From positions 1-62,436 of the forward strand of contig JBFIPU010000007.1 of NCBI GenBank assembly GCA_041609995.1: a DNA stretch of 62,436 nucleotides. Direction: 5' to 3'. This document shows positions 18,690 to 26,401 of the stretch, one piece after another (the stretch's first letter is position 1; every line of letters starts with the position of its first letter). The position numbers and the translations under genes were made by a program. The notes beneath the pieces are model-generated. The model saw only the letters and a list, made by a program, of their open reading frames with translations. It did no database searches and was not told where the DNA came from. This stretch comes from JABDOU01 sp041609995 (GTDB lineage: Bacteria > Actinomycetota > Acidimicrobiia > Spongiisociales > SHLN01).

Positions 18690-19688
18690 ATGCCAACGTT
18701 GCGGTTGTTCGCCGGGCTGCGAGAGTCGGCCGGCCAGGCGCGGGTCGAGATCGAGGGGTCGTCCGTCGGCGAGGTGCTGACTGCCGCCTCGCTGCGCTTC
18801 GGGGACGATTTCCAGCGGGGGCTGGAAGCCGCCAATGTCTGGGTGAACGGCGAGCCGGCCGGCCCCGAGACCGGAGTGGCCGATACCGACGAGATCGCTC
18901 TGCTGCCGCCGGTTTCGGGGGGCGCCACCCCCGTGCAAGATCCGACGGTGCAGTCGCAGTTCTACGTCTTCCTGGCCGCCGCGGTCCTCGGTGCCCTCCT
19001 CATCTCCAACTTCGTGAGCGTCGAGTTGTACGTCACCGCCGTCGTCGCCGTGTTCGGGCTCTGGGTGTGGGACGTCTTCCACCAGGGGAGAACCGCCTCC
19101 GGTTTCTCGGCCTGGCCGGCGTTGACCGCCGCCTTGGCCGGCCCCCTGGCGGCCTATCGGTGGGGCTCGAGCGGTCTCGGAGTGGCCGTTGCATTGGTGG
19201 TGGTCCTGGTTTTCGTGGGGGCCATCGCCCAGCCCGAGCAGCGATCGATTGAACGCCTCTCCGGAACGGTGCTGGCAGGGGTGATCGGTGCCACCTCCGC
19301 GGGTGCCCTGGTGCTGGTGCGGATGGGTCAGGACGGGGAGTCACGGACCCTGGCGTTCCTCGTGATGATCGGGATCGCCAATCTCGCATTCGCCGCGACG
19401 TTGGCGGGGATCCAGCGAGCGTGGCTCGACCCCCACACGGCGGCAGCTCTCGCGACCATCATCGTCGGAGTAGCGCTGGCCTTCATCACCGGTGACGAGG
19501 CGCCGCTGGCATTGATCATTGCGGCCTGCATGGTCGCCGGGGGCTTCCTGGCCGGGCGTACGCTCGGCTCGCTGCTCCGGCGCGGGGACCTGTATCTGAT
19601 GAGCAATCTCCCTGGCCGCCTGATTCACGTCGATGGCGGGGTCGTGGCGGCGGCCCTGTACTGGATGGCGCTGGCGCTCCTCGCCTGA
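18690..19688 (+). CDS. MoaD/ThiS-like domain fused to a polytopic CdsA-like membrane domain
   Basis: 332 residues. Residues 1-79 are a clear MoaD-like beta-grasp domain: TLRLFAGLRESAG, EVLTAASLRFGDDF, NVWVNGEP, DTDEIALLPPVSGG. MoaD normally ends at this Gly-Gly, which is thiocarboxylated for molybdopterin synthesis. Here the chain continues (ATPVQDPT) into about 240 residues with seven or eight membrane helices. The end, GSLLRRGDLYLMSNLPGRL then HVDGGVV, resembles a degraded phosphatidate cytidylyltransferase (CdsA) signature, whose acidic residues are partly missing. With no free Gly-Gly terminus, sulfur transfer is not possible unless the chain is cleaved. ATG 18690 has AGGGAG four bases away; ATG 18663 is an alternative. 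Function unknown. Confidence 0.7.
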   Translation: MPTLRLFAGLRESAGQARVEIEGSSVGEVLTAASLRFGDDFQRGLEAANVWVNGEPAGPETGVADTDEIALLPPVSGGATPVQDPTVQSQFYVFLAAAVLGALLISNFVSVELYVTAVVAVFGLWVWDVFHQGRTASGFSAWPALTAALAGPLAAYRWGSSGLGVAVALVVVLVFVGAIAQPEQRSIERLSGTVLAGVIGATSAGALVLVRMGQDGESRTLAFLVMIGIANLAFAATLAGIQRAWLDPHTAAALATIIVGVALAFITGDEAPLALIIAACMVAGGFLAGRTLGSLLRRGDLYLMSNLPGRLIHVDGGVVAAALYWMALALLA

Positions 19689-19754
19689 GCAGGTGAGATG
19701 GCGTCTCCATCACGGCACGCCCTCGCTGAGCGAGGATTTTCGCGTGCCAATCGG

Positions 19755-19760
19755 TAACCT
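19755..19760 (+). promoter_or_regulatory. -10 box, leaderless promoter of the M23 peptidase
   Basis: TAACCT is followed by ACGGCCG and the ATG at 19768. The 16-base string is almost identical to the one before mgtE on the other strand (TAACCTACGGCCCGATG). There is no Shine-Dalgarno, so transcription probably starts at or next to the ATG. Confidence 0.55.
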
Positions 19761-19767
19761 ACGGCCG

Positions 19768-20844
19768 ATGCGCGTCCGCAAACGGTTGCTGGCGTGGGTT
19801 GTGGTCGCCCTCATGGCAATCGCCGCCCCCGCCACGTCGCAAGTTTCTCAATCAGATGTCGAGGATGCCCTGGCCGCACGCGCCGAGATCGAGCGGCGGC
19901 TCGACGTGGCCGTCGAGAACCACGAAGCCGTGTATTCCGAGTTGGAGGCGGTGACCTATCGAATCGGCGACTACCGGGCCCGAATCGAAGACTTCCAACG
20001 CGAGATCAATGGGCTCGAAGCCCAGGTCGAAGAACAGGCCGTCGAGGCATACATGGGGGGAGGCGTCGGCGAGTCGTCTGTGTTCTTCCAGGTCGACTCG
20101 GTGACGGAGCTGCTGACGAGACAGGAGCTGATCGAGATCGCGGCCAACTCCGAGATCGGCCTGCTCGACCGGGTGAGCGCCATCCGCAACAGCCTCGAAG
20201 CCACCCAGGCCCAGCTGCAGGAAGACCAGGAGCGGATTCGTGTGCTCGAACAGGAGAACGCCCAGCTGGTGGCGGAGATCGACGAGCTGTTCCGCAGAGC
20301 CGACGCGGAGTACCAGGAAGTCAGGGCCGAGTTCGAAGAACAAGAAGCCCAGCGCCGGGCCGAACGGCAACGCCGGCGGCTGGCGGCCATCGCTCAGCTC
20401 GAAGGTGCGGCGGCGGGCGCCCCCGCGTCGGCTACCCCTGGCTTCATCTGCATGTTCCGTGACTCGTATCGCTACAGCAACGACTGGGGCAACCCCCGCT
20501 CAGGGGGGCGGACCCACAAAGGAACCGACATCGTGGCGCCGTTCGACCACCCGGTCATTGCGGTCGCGGATGGAGTCGTGTCGCTGCGTAACAGCGACCT
20601 GGGCGGGATCAGCCTGTGGCTCGATGCCGACTACGGGACATCGTATTACTACGCACATCTGTCGGGTTATGCCGACGGCATCTCGAGCGGCACTCGCGTG
20701 TCGCGGGGGCAAGTCATCGCCTTCAACGGAGATTCCGGCAACGCCAAAGGCGGCATTCCCCACGTCCACTTCCAGATTCATCCCGGCGGACGCGGAAGCG
20801 CCCCGGTCAACCCCTACCCAACGTTGGTGAATGCATGTCAATAG
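19768..20844 (+). CDS. Secreted coiled-coil M23 peptidase (EnvC/NlpD-like)
   Basis: 358 residues. Signal peptide about 1-25 (LLAWVVVALMAIAAPATSQ). Residues about 30-210 are a long coiled coil (ENHEAVYSELEAVTYRIGDY, then EDQERIRVLEQENAQLVAEI), as in amidase activators and cell-division hydrolases. The C-terminal LytM/M23 domain has HKGTDIVAPFDHPV (zinc H and D) and PHVHFQIH (HxH), so the zinc site is intact and endopeptidase activity is possible. Likely acts on peptidoglycan in the cell envelope. Its stop overlaps the RsiG-like gene start by 10 bases, making it first in a long + strand block. Confidence 0.9.
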   Translation: MRVRKRLLAWVVVALMAIAAPATSQVSQSDVEDALAARAEIERRLDVAVENHEAVYSELEAVTYRIGDYRARIEDFQREINGLEAQVEEQAVEAYMGGGVGESSVFFQVDSVTELLTRQELIEIAANSEIGLLDRVSAIRNSLEATQAQLQEDQERIRVLEQENAQLVAEIDELFRRADAEYQEVRAEFEEQEAQRRAERQRRRLAAIAQLEGAAAGAPASATPGFICMFRDSYRYSNDWGNPRSGGRTHKGTDIVAPFDHPVIAVADGVVSLRNSDLGGISLWLDADYGTSYYYAHLSGYADGISSGTRVSRGQVIAFNGDSGNAKGGIPHVHFQIHPGGRGSAPVNPYPTLVNACQ

Positions 20845-21383
20845 AAGAAACAGAAAGCCGGCGCCGTATCGATCGAATTCGCGATGCGTCCTTCCTCACG
20901 GATCTCGAGTCGCTCACCATGGACGACTTACGCGAACGCCGCCGCATTTGCGATGAACTCGAGAACGAACTGTCCTATTACCGGCGGCTCCTTCACGGAC
21001 GCATGGACCTGCTGGCGTTTGAGCTCCGCCGGCGCTCGGGCGAAGAGACCCGGACATTGATGGAGGCACTTCCCGAGATACTCACTGATGGCCCGCCGAT
21101 TGGTGATCCGCACGGACGCCCGACCCGAGTCGACGTTCCCGACCTCCCCGACGAGCGGCGCCGGCGCATCGACATGGTGCTGGACGACAACTTTCTCGGC
21201 CGACTGGTCACGATCGAGGCCGAGGAGCTGCAGCAGGTGCAGGCTGCGCTGGTCGACATCGAAGCCGACATCTCGAACCAGCGCAGCGACGCCCAGCACG
21301 CGTTTGACGCCATCCAGGCCGAGCTGACCCGCAGGTACCGCGAGGGTCTGGGTGGTTTCGACGAATTGCTTGGCCGCGCCTGA
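20835..21383 (+). CDS. rsiG: RsiG-like c-di-GMP-binding anti-sigma factor
   Basis: 182-residue helical protein. Two helices carry the RsiG c-di-GMP signature E(X)3S(X)2R(X)3Q(X)3D. The second copy is perfect: E143, S147, R150, Q154, D158. The first copy is E43, S47, R50, H54, D58, with His for Gln. The two are exactly 100 residues apart. RIRDASFLTDLESLTMDDLR and RIDMVLDDNFLGRLVTIEAE are the matching internal-repeat helices. In Streptomyces, RsiG bound to c-di-GMP sequesters the sigma factor WhiG, controlling development. A WhiG-family sigma factor should exist elsewhere in this genome. ATG 20835 has GGTGA upstream and overlaps the M23 gene end; the stop lies inside the asparaginase start region. 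Confidence 0.85.
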   Translation: MSIEETESRRRIDRIRDASFLTDLESLTMDDLRERRRICDELENELSYYRRLLHGRMDLLAFELRRRSGEETRTLMEALPEILTDGPPIGDPHGRPTRVDVPDLPDERRRRIDMVLDDNFLGRLVTIEAEELQQVQAALVDIEADISNQRSDAQHAFDAIQAELTRRYREGLGGFDELLGRA

Positions 21384-22302
21384 CATCCTCGCCCACCAGG
21401 TGCGGTCGGGTCTGCCGGAAGCGACCCATCGGGGAGCAGCCATGGCCATCGGACCCGACGGGCGTGTGCTGTTTCAGCTCGGTGACGTAGACCGTCCGTT
21501 CTTCTACCGGTCCGCCATCAAGCCTTTCCAGGCCACCATTGTCTTGGAGGCCGGTGTGGACCTGTCGGATGAAGAGCTGGCCGTCGCCATCTCCTCCCAT
21601 GCCGGGCAGCCGGCGCATGTGGCGATTGCCCGCTCGATGCTCGGTCAGGCCGGCCTGGCCAGCTCGGATCTTCGATGCCCGGAAGGGCCGGCGTTGATAG
21701 AGGCTTCGCGGATACGCCTCTTGGACGAGCGGCCGGATGCGGCGCACTACACGTGCTCCGGCAAACATGCGGCGATGTTGATGGCATGCGTGGAACAGGG
21801 CTGGGCGGTGGAGAGCTATGTCGAGGCCGACCACCCCGGCCAGCTCGCGATCTACCCGCTGGTCGAAGAGGTCACCGGTCAACCGGTCAAGCCGGTCGGG
21901 GTCGACGGATGCGGGTACCCGACGTTGCGTGGATCAGTGCGAGGAATGGCGAGGGCGTATGCCCGGTTGATGTTCGATGAACGTTTTCGACGGGCGCGAC
22001 GTGCGATGATGAGGTTTCCGGCGCTGGTGGGGGGAAGCGGCTTGTCCGAGGTGACGATCGCTGATGCGATTGACGGGGTGGGCAAGACCGGCGCCGCCGG
22101 CTTGCTGGCGATCGGCGCGCCTGGTCGATTCGGGTTGGCTGTCAAATCGTTCGATGGATCCAATGATGCGGCGGCGGCGGCGGCGGCCGAGATCTGCGTC
22201 CGGTTGGGGGCGACGAGGAATCCAGCTCTGTTGACGTCGGTTCGCCATCGGCCGATTTCTGGGGGACGGCGAACGGTGGGGCGTTGGGAGCCGCTGCCAT
22301 GA
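21352..22302 (+). CDS. L-asparaginase II family amidohydrolase
   Basis: 316 residues. The family pattern (Rhizobium etli-type asparaginase II) is visible: ATHRGAAMAIGPDGRVLFQL, FYRSAIKPFQA with the Ser-x-x-Lys core, AISSHAGQPAHV, YTCSGKHAAMLMAC and GVDGCGYPTLRGS. It would hydrolyse L-asparagine to aspartate and ammonia in the cytoplasm. GTG 21352 is favoured by GAGGG at 21342-21346; TTG 21370 is an alternative. It overlaps the RsiG-like gene by 32 bases and the next gene by four (ATGA), so all are translated from one message. Confidence 0.85.
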   Translation: MVSTNCLAAPDILAHQVRSGLPEATHRGAAMAIGPDGRVLFQLGDVDRPFFYRSAIKPFQATIVLEAGVDLSDEELAVAISSHAGQPAHVAIARSMLGQAGLASSDLRCPEGPALIEASRIRLLDERPDAAHYTCSGKHAAMLMACVEQGWAVESYVEADHPGQLAIYPLVEEVTGQPVKPVGVDGCGYPTLRGSVRGMARAYARLMFDERFRRARRAMMRFPALVGGSGLSEVTIADAIDGVGKTGAAGLLAIGAPGRFGLAVKSFDGSNDAAAAAAAEICVRLGATRNPALLTSVRHRPISGGRRTVGRWEPLP

Positions 22303-23204
22303 CGATCGACTGGTCGGCCAAGCAGTGGGACCTGACGCCAACCGCCCCGGAGGTGGGTCCGTTCGTGCGATCGGGATTCCTATCCGCTTGGTGGCGCGCC
22401 TTCGGCGGAGCCGATGACCACTTGCAGATCGTCGTAGACGACACCGGGTTGGTTCCGATCTGGCATACAGAGGACGCCATCCGGTTGGCGGGGGAAGGTG
22501 ATCTGACCGATTACCACTCGCCGCTGGGCATCGATGGTGCCCAGATGCTCGTCGACTTCGTGCTCGGGCGGCCCGGTGGGAGCCGCTACGACTTCGATTC
22601 CCTCCCTCGCGAAGCCGCCGAGTCGATCACTGCCTTCTTCGGCTATCAGGGATTTGACGCGGCGTATCGCCAGCACGCATTGGCCCTGCGGGTCGCCCTG
22701 CCGTTCTCGTTCGACGAATACCTCCTGTCGATCGGCAAGAAGCAGCGTCACGAGATCCGGCGCAAAACGCGACGTTTCGCCGAGCTGGTGGGCGAGCCCA
22801 TCCTTGCAACCGGTGACGCGTTCGAGGACCTGGACTTCTTCTTCAGCACACACCGACGCGCACCCGGGGAGAAGCAGCATTTCATGACCGACCAGCGAGA
22901 GGCATTCTTTCGCGACCTCTTCTCAACGGAGGGAGCGCGGCTCGATGTGTTGCGAGATGGCGATGGTGCCCGGGTGGCGGCCGCGTTCGGATTCGTCGAC
23001 GCCGACGCCTATTACCTCTACAACAGCGCGTACGACCCGGCTCGAGCCGAAGCCTCACCCGGGATCGTCATGCTGAGCATGTTGATCGAGAAGGCAATTG
23101 CCAACGAACGCAGGTGGTTCGATTTTCTCAAAGGCGATGAAACCTACAAATACCGGTTGGGCGCCGAGGAGAGGCCGCTCTATCGCATTGCGGGAACCCG
23201 ATGA
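22299..23204 (+). CDS. GNAT-fold acetyltransferase-like protein (FemAB/BioF2-like)
   Basis: 301 residues. The C-terminal two thirds look like the Acetyltransf_6 / FemAB-like double-GNAT fold: FDEYLLSIGKKQRHEIRRKT is the characteristic basic helix, followed by FFSTHRRAPGEKQ, RVAAAFGFVDADAYYLYNSA and WFDFLKGDETYKYRLG. Relatives act in exopolysaccharide (CelD/PEP-CTERM-type) or peptidoglycan aminoacyl transfer. The acceptor is unknown. It overlaps both the asparaginase and mshA by four bases, so it belongs to the mshA operon, and a role in thiol or envelope metabolism is possible but unproven. Confidence 0.75.
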   Translation: MTIDWSAKQWDLTPTAPEVGPFVRSGFLSAWWRAFGGADDHLQIVVDDTGLVPIWHTEDAIRLAGEGDLTDYHSPLGIDGAQMLVDFVLGRPGGSRYDFDSLPREAAESITAFFGYQGFDAAYRQHALALRVALPFSFDEYLLSIGKKQRHEIRRKTRRFAELVGEPILATGDAFEDLDFFFSTHRRAPGEKQHFMTDQREAFFRDLFSTEGARLDVLRDGDGARVAAAFGFVDADAYYLYNSAYDPARAEASPGIVMLSMLIEKAIANERRWFDFLKGDETYKYRLGAEERPLYRIAGTR

Positions 23205-24448
23205 TCTCCGACGTCGCCTACGTGGCGTACCACACCAGCCCCTTGCTGCAACCGGGGGTGGGCGACGCCGGCGGCATGAACGTCTATGTCGACGAGCTGG
23301 CGCGGACCATGACGAATCACGGGATCGCCGCAGACGTGTTCACCCGCTGCACCGATCCATCGCTGCACGGCGCACCCATCGAGGTCATCGAGGGATATCG
23401 GGTGATCCACGTTGACGCCGGGCCGTGTGCTCCCCTGAGCACCGCCGACCAGGCTCCGTTCGTCGCCGACTTCGCCGCTGGTGTGCAGCGCTGGAGCGCC
23501 GAGCACGACCGCCGGTATGACGTCGTGCACTCGCACTATTGGCTGAGCGGATGGGCCGGCGTGTTGCTCAAGGAGCACTGGTCGATTCCGCTGGCACACT
23601 CGTTTCACACGCTGGGGCGGGTCAAAGACTTGACCAAGCGGCCCGAGGAATCTCCGTCGTCGCTGATGCGAATCGCCACCGAGGACAAGGTGATCGAGAT
23701 GGCCAACTGTGTAATCAGTTCCACGCTCTTTGAACACGACGATCTGGTCCAGCACTACGGCGCAAGCCTGGAGGCGCTGTGTGTATCGCCTCCCGGGGTG
23801 AACCATGACGTGTTCGCGCCTCGTGACCGATCAGAGGCCAGGCGCGAGCTCGGCGTCGAGTTCGGTCCTCTGCTGTTGTTTGTCGGCCGTATCCAGCCGC
23901 TCAAGGGCCTCGACGTCGCCATTGAGACGTTGGCCGTGCTGCGGGAGGAGCATCCGACCGCCCGGCTGTTGGTGGTGGGAGGTCCCAGCGGGCCCGACGG
24001 TGATGGTGAGCTGGCGCACGCACGGGTGCTGGCGCGCAAGCGGGGCGTGGCCGACGACGTCGTGTGGCGGAAACCGCAACCGCACAACGAATTGGCCGTG
24101 CTGTATCAGGCGGCCGACGTCCTTCTCATGCCCTCCCGAAGTGAATCATTCGGCCTGGTGGCCGCCGAGGCGCAAGCCTGTGGCCTTCCGGTGGTGGCAG
24201 CCGACGTGGGCGGGCTGTCGCACGTGGTCGCCCACGAGAAGTCGGGTCTGCTGGTGAGCGGATGGAACCCGGTCAGCTTCGCCGCCGCCATCCATCGCAT
24301 TCTGGAGGATGACGCCTATGCCGCCTCTCTGTCCAAAGGGGCAGTGGCGCACGCCGCCCAGTTCTCGTGGGAGGCGACCGCCAACCGGCTCCTGGAGCTG
24401 TACGACGGAATCATCGAGGCATCCGATGAGCTCGACCCGACTGGCTGA
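23201..24448 (+). CDS. mshA: MshA, D-inositol-3-phosphate glycosyltransferase (mycothiol biosynthesis)
   Basis: 415 residues, GT4 family with two Rossmann-like domains. The MshA-specific N-terminal segment HTSPLLQPGVGDAGGMNVYV is present, as are VVHSHYWLSGWAGVLL, LLFVGRIQPLKGLDV and the acceptor-site string SRSESFGLVAAEAQACGLPV with the catalytic E-x7-E type motif. It transfers GlcNAc from UDP-GlcNAc to inositol-3-phosphate, the first step to mycothiol, the actinobacterial low-molecular-weight thiol. The following YbjN gene reproduces the mshA (Rv0486)-Rv0487 order of mycobacteria, strengthening the call. ATG 23201 overlaps the previous stop by four bases. Confidence 0.88.
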   Translation: MISDVAYVAYHTSPLLQPGVGDAGGMNVYVDELARTMTNHGIAADVFTRCTDPSLHGAPIEVIEGYRVIHVDAGPCAPLSTADQAPFVADFAAGVQRWSAEHDRRYDVVHSHYWLSGWAGVLLKEHWSIPLAHSFHTLGRVKDLTKRPEESPSSLMRIATEDKVIEMANCVISSTLFEHDDLVQHYGASLEALCVSPPGVNHDVFAPRDRSEARRELGVEFGPLLLFVGRIQPLKGLDVAIETLAVLREEHPTARLLVVGGPSGPDGDGELAHARVLARKRGVADDVVWRKPQPHNELAVLYQAADVLLMPSRSESFGLVAAEAQACGLPVVAADVGGLSHVVAHEKSGLLVSGWNPVSFAAAIHRILEDDAYAASLSKGAVAHAAQFSWEATANRLLELYDGIIEASDELDPTG

Positions 24449-24848
24449 GATCGCGGATCGGTGGCTGGCCGACCCCGATTCAGGGGTCGCCGGTATCGAC
24501 CATACGAGAGAAGGTTGGGTCGGCGTCCGGATCGCTCAGACCGTGCGCGATTTCACGACGATCTGGTTCAGCGTCGGAGAGCTGACGGTCACCCACGAGG
24601 CCTATCTCTCGCCGCTGCCCCCGTCCAACCGGGAGCGCGTGTATGAGCTGTGCCTCAAGCGAAACGCCGGGGTGTGGCTGGCGCACATCGCGATCGACCG
24701 CCATGGCGATCTCGTGATACGAGGGCAGTTTCCGATCGCAGATTTCTCGGAGGAAAAGCTCGACGAGGTCATCGGCACCGTTTACGAGTTGGTCGAGCTG
24801 ACCTTTCGACCGATCATCGAGCTCGGTTTTCGATCACAGCGCCTTTGA
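24426..24848 (+). CDS. YbjN domain-containing protein
   Basis: 140 residues in the YbjN / type III chaperone-like fold: VGVRIAQTVRDFTTIWFSVG, then EAYLSPLPPSNRERVYELCL, NAGVWLAHIAID, GDLVIRGQFPIADFSEEKLD and a final helix ELVELTFRPI. No catalytic motif; such proteins are thought to be chaperone-like or regulatory. It overlaps mshA by 23 bases and occupies the position of Rv0487 in mycobacteria, so a role linked to mycothiol is plausible but unknown. It converges with the DUF2017 gene, overlapping it by 15 bases at the 3' ends. Confidence 0.82.
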   Translation: MSSTRLAEIADRWLADPDSGVAGIDHTREGWVGVRIAQTVRDFTTIWFSVGELTVTHEAYLSPLPPSNRERVYELCLKRNAGVWLAHIAIDRHGDLVIRGQFPIADFSEEKLDEVIGTVYELVELTFRPIIELGFRSQRL

Positions 24849-25286
24849 CAAGGCCTGCACCAGCGAGGCCTGCACAAAGCCGAGCGTCGAGATGATGGGA
24901 CCCATTGGCTGGGTGTTGTCCTGCTCCCAGCCGGCATCGTGGATGCCGCTGCGTGCAGCCAGCGCCAACCGGGCATCACCGATGACCTTCAGCCACGCCT
25001 CGGCGTCCTCCAAACTGATGACCTGGCCCTTCTTGTAATCCGACATCGATCGAGCGAACTGTTGGCGGTCGTTGTCGCGCATGGCCGCCAGCTGTGGCCC
25101 CGCGAACTCTTCGTAATCGCCCTGGGCTGCGACATCGTCCGTGTAGGCCGGCGGGTTGAGCCGGGTGGCGGCCGGATCTCCCGGCTGCTCGCCAACGGAT
25201 TGCAGGAGTTCGGGGAGGCCCTGTAAGAACTTGGCGAGCGGTTTGGGCATCCGCACCTCGATTCCGTTCTCGACGAGCTTGAACAT
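24834..25286 (-). CDS. DUF2017 family protein, partner gene of clpS
   Basis: 150 residues, mostly helical: FKLVENGIEVRMPKPLAKFL at the start, ARLNPPAYTDD-like middle (here TRLNPPAYTDDVAAQGDYEE), then SLEDAEAWLKVIGDARLALA. This matches the actinobacterial DUF2017 proteins encoded next to ClpS; their biochemical role is unknown, but the conserved pairing suggests a link to N-degron or Clp protease function. ATG 25286 shares one base with the clpS stop (TGATG), implying translational coupling. Confidence 0.85.
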   Translation of the reverse strand: MFKLVENGIEVRMPKPLAKFLQGLPELLQSVGEQPGDPAATRLNPPAYTDDVAAQGDYEEFAGPQLAAMRDNDRQQFARSMSDYKKGQVISLEDAEAWLKVIGDARLALAARSGIHDAGWEQDNTQPMGPIISTLGFVQASLVQALSKAL

Positions 25287-25573
25287 CACTCGACCTTTTC
25301 GATTGTTGCCCACAGGCCATAGTGGTGCAGCCGGTGGCAATCGATCTCCGCCTTCTCTCTGGGACCGCTCACCACCACAGATCGGCCCTCGTTGTGAACC
25401 TCCAACATGAGCTTCGTGGCCTTCGCCTCCGAGTACCCGAACAGTTTTTGGAAAACGTACACCACGTAGTCCATGAGGTTGACGGGGTCATCCCACACGA
25501 TCACATTCCAGGCCCGGTCGACGTCGAGGTCGATGTCGGAGTCGGGTAGTTGCACCGGAGTCGCGATGGTCAT
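25286..25573 (-). CDS. clpS: ClpS, ATP-dependent Clp protease adaptor
   Basis: 95 residues. ClpS hallmarks: WNVIVWDDPVNLMDYVVYVF (substrate-pocket NDD/DDPVN segment), YSEAKATKLMLEVHNEGRSV with the pocket Met and His, and AEIDCHRLHHYGLWATIE. It delivers N-degron substrates to ClpC/ClpA-ClpP. The order HTH-clpS-DUF2017 is tightly packed: a four-base overlap upstream (ATGA) and a one-base overlap downstream. No clp ATPase or clpP is in the window. Confidence 0.95.
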   Translation of the reverse strand: MTIATPVQLPDSDIDLDVDRAWNVIVWDDPVNLMDYVVYVFQKLFGYSEAKATKLMLEVHNEGRSVVVSGPREKAEIDCHRLHHYGLWATIEKVE

Positions 25574-25806
25574 GAGTGTTCGCCCCCGTCGGGGCTCCTG
25601 GCCTCGACTCCGCTGACGGGAATCGTGTTCATGTGCGCCTGGCGTTGGTCATTGAGGTAGTCCTCGAAGTCCGTCGTGCTGATTCTCCATTCCCTCCCGA
25701 ACTTGACCGCCGGCAGCCGGCCCGCCCGGATCATCCTCGTGACGACGAAGGGCGATACATCCATGTATTCGCAGATGTCGGCTACCGACAGCCAGTCTTT
25801 CGCCAT
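25570..25806 (-). CDS. Excisionase/BldC-like helix-turn-helix protein
   Basis: 78 residues from the ATG at 25806; the frame extends further upstream without domain content. A MerR-type winged HTH (HTH_17) fills the start: DWLSVADICEYMDVSPFVVT, MIRAGRLPAVKFGREWRIS, TTDFEDYLND. Such small proteins bind DNA as BldC- or excisionase-like regulators. No phage genes are nearby, so a chromosomal regulator is more likely than an excisionase. It overlaps clpS by four bases and so is the first gene of the clpS operon. Start uncertain: ATG at about 25827 is an alternative, and neither start has a strong ribosome site. Confidence 0.78.
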   Translation of the reverse strand: MAKDWLSVADICEYMDVSPFVVTRMIRAGRLPAVKFGREWRISTTDFEDYLNDQRQAHMNTIPVSGVEARSPDGGEHS

Positions 25807-26401
25807 GTTCAGCTGGATGCGCTCCATGTGGTTCCAGGGTATGGGGTGGGTCTCAGGGTCGCAAGAGGAGAGCCTCGGCGCCGATGCTACGTCAGCGTTC
25901 CGGATACGCGCCGGCGCGGTGACGACGATCAACAATCGGCGCAGCGGTCGACCAGGTCGCTACCACGGCTGCCGTGCATCCATCCAAGGGTTGTGGTGTG
26001 GCCCGGACGGGACCGGAACCGGGTCGGCAAAGCCAGAGCCCGAGTAACCCGGTTGTCCGATTCTGCACTTCCCCGGACAGAATCGATCAGTTGGGCTTCT
26101 CGGGCTCTGATTGGGGTCAAGCTATCGGCCGAGCCGATGGCTTCGCAAGCGCACGGATGGTGGTTGAGTCGCGCGCAGTGGGAGAGCTTTGTCACCTCAA
26201 GTGAGATGTAGGCACGCTACGGGGTCGAAAGCGGGGGTTATCCACCGTTTCCACTGCTATCCACAGGGTTTTGCCCACAGCCGCCTGGGGATATACCCCA
26301 CGACGATTTTTTCGCGCAGGGGGCGGGATGTTTTCGCGAGGACGATGGTGCCGGGCCGGCAGTGATCGAATTACGTTTTCGTGAGGTTTGTCAGCCAGGA
26401 T
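25807..26401. other. Intergenic region upstream of the HTH-clpS operon
   Basis: 595 bases between the HTH gene start and the MBL-gene stop, both on -. It must hold the promoter of the clpS operon. No convincing gene, tRNA or intrinsic terminator was found. The right half contains three DnaA-box-like sequences (26238-26279) and an AT-richer stretch around 26290-26315. Confidence 0.6.
26238..26279 (+). promoter_or_regulatory. Cluster of three DnaA-box-like 9-mers
   Basis: TTATCCACC (26238-26246), CTATCCACA (26257-26265) and TTGCCCACA (26271-26279) each differ from the TTATCCACA consensus by one or two bases and face the same way. Phasing is 19 and 14 bases. There is no dnaA/dnaN/gyrB nearby, so this is not a typical origin; a DnaA-regulated promoter or titration site is possible. 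Confidence 0.4.

Noticed and set aside
25929..26195. 88-codon - strand ORF in the clpS upstream region
   Set aside because: Cys/Arg-rich with no domain, no ribosome site, and composition like noncoding DNA.
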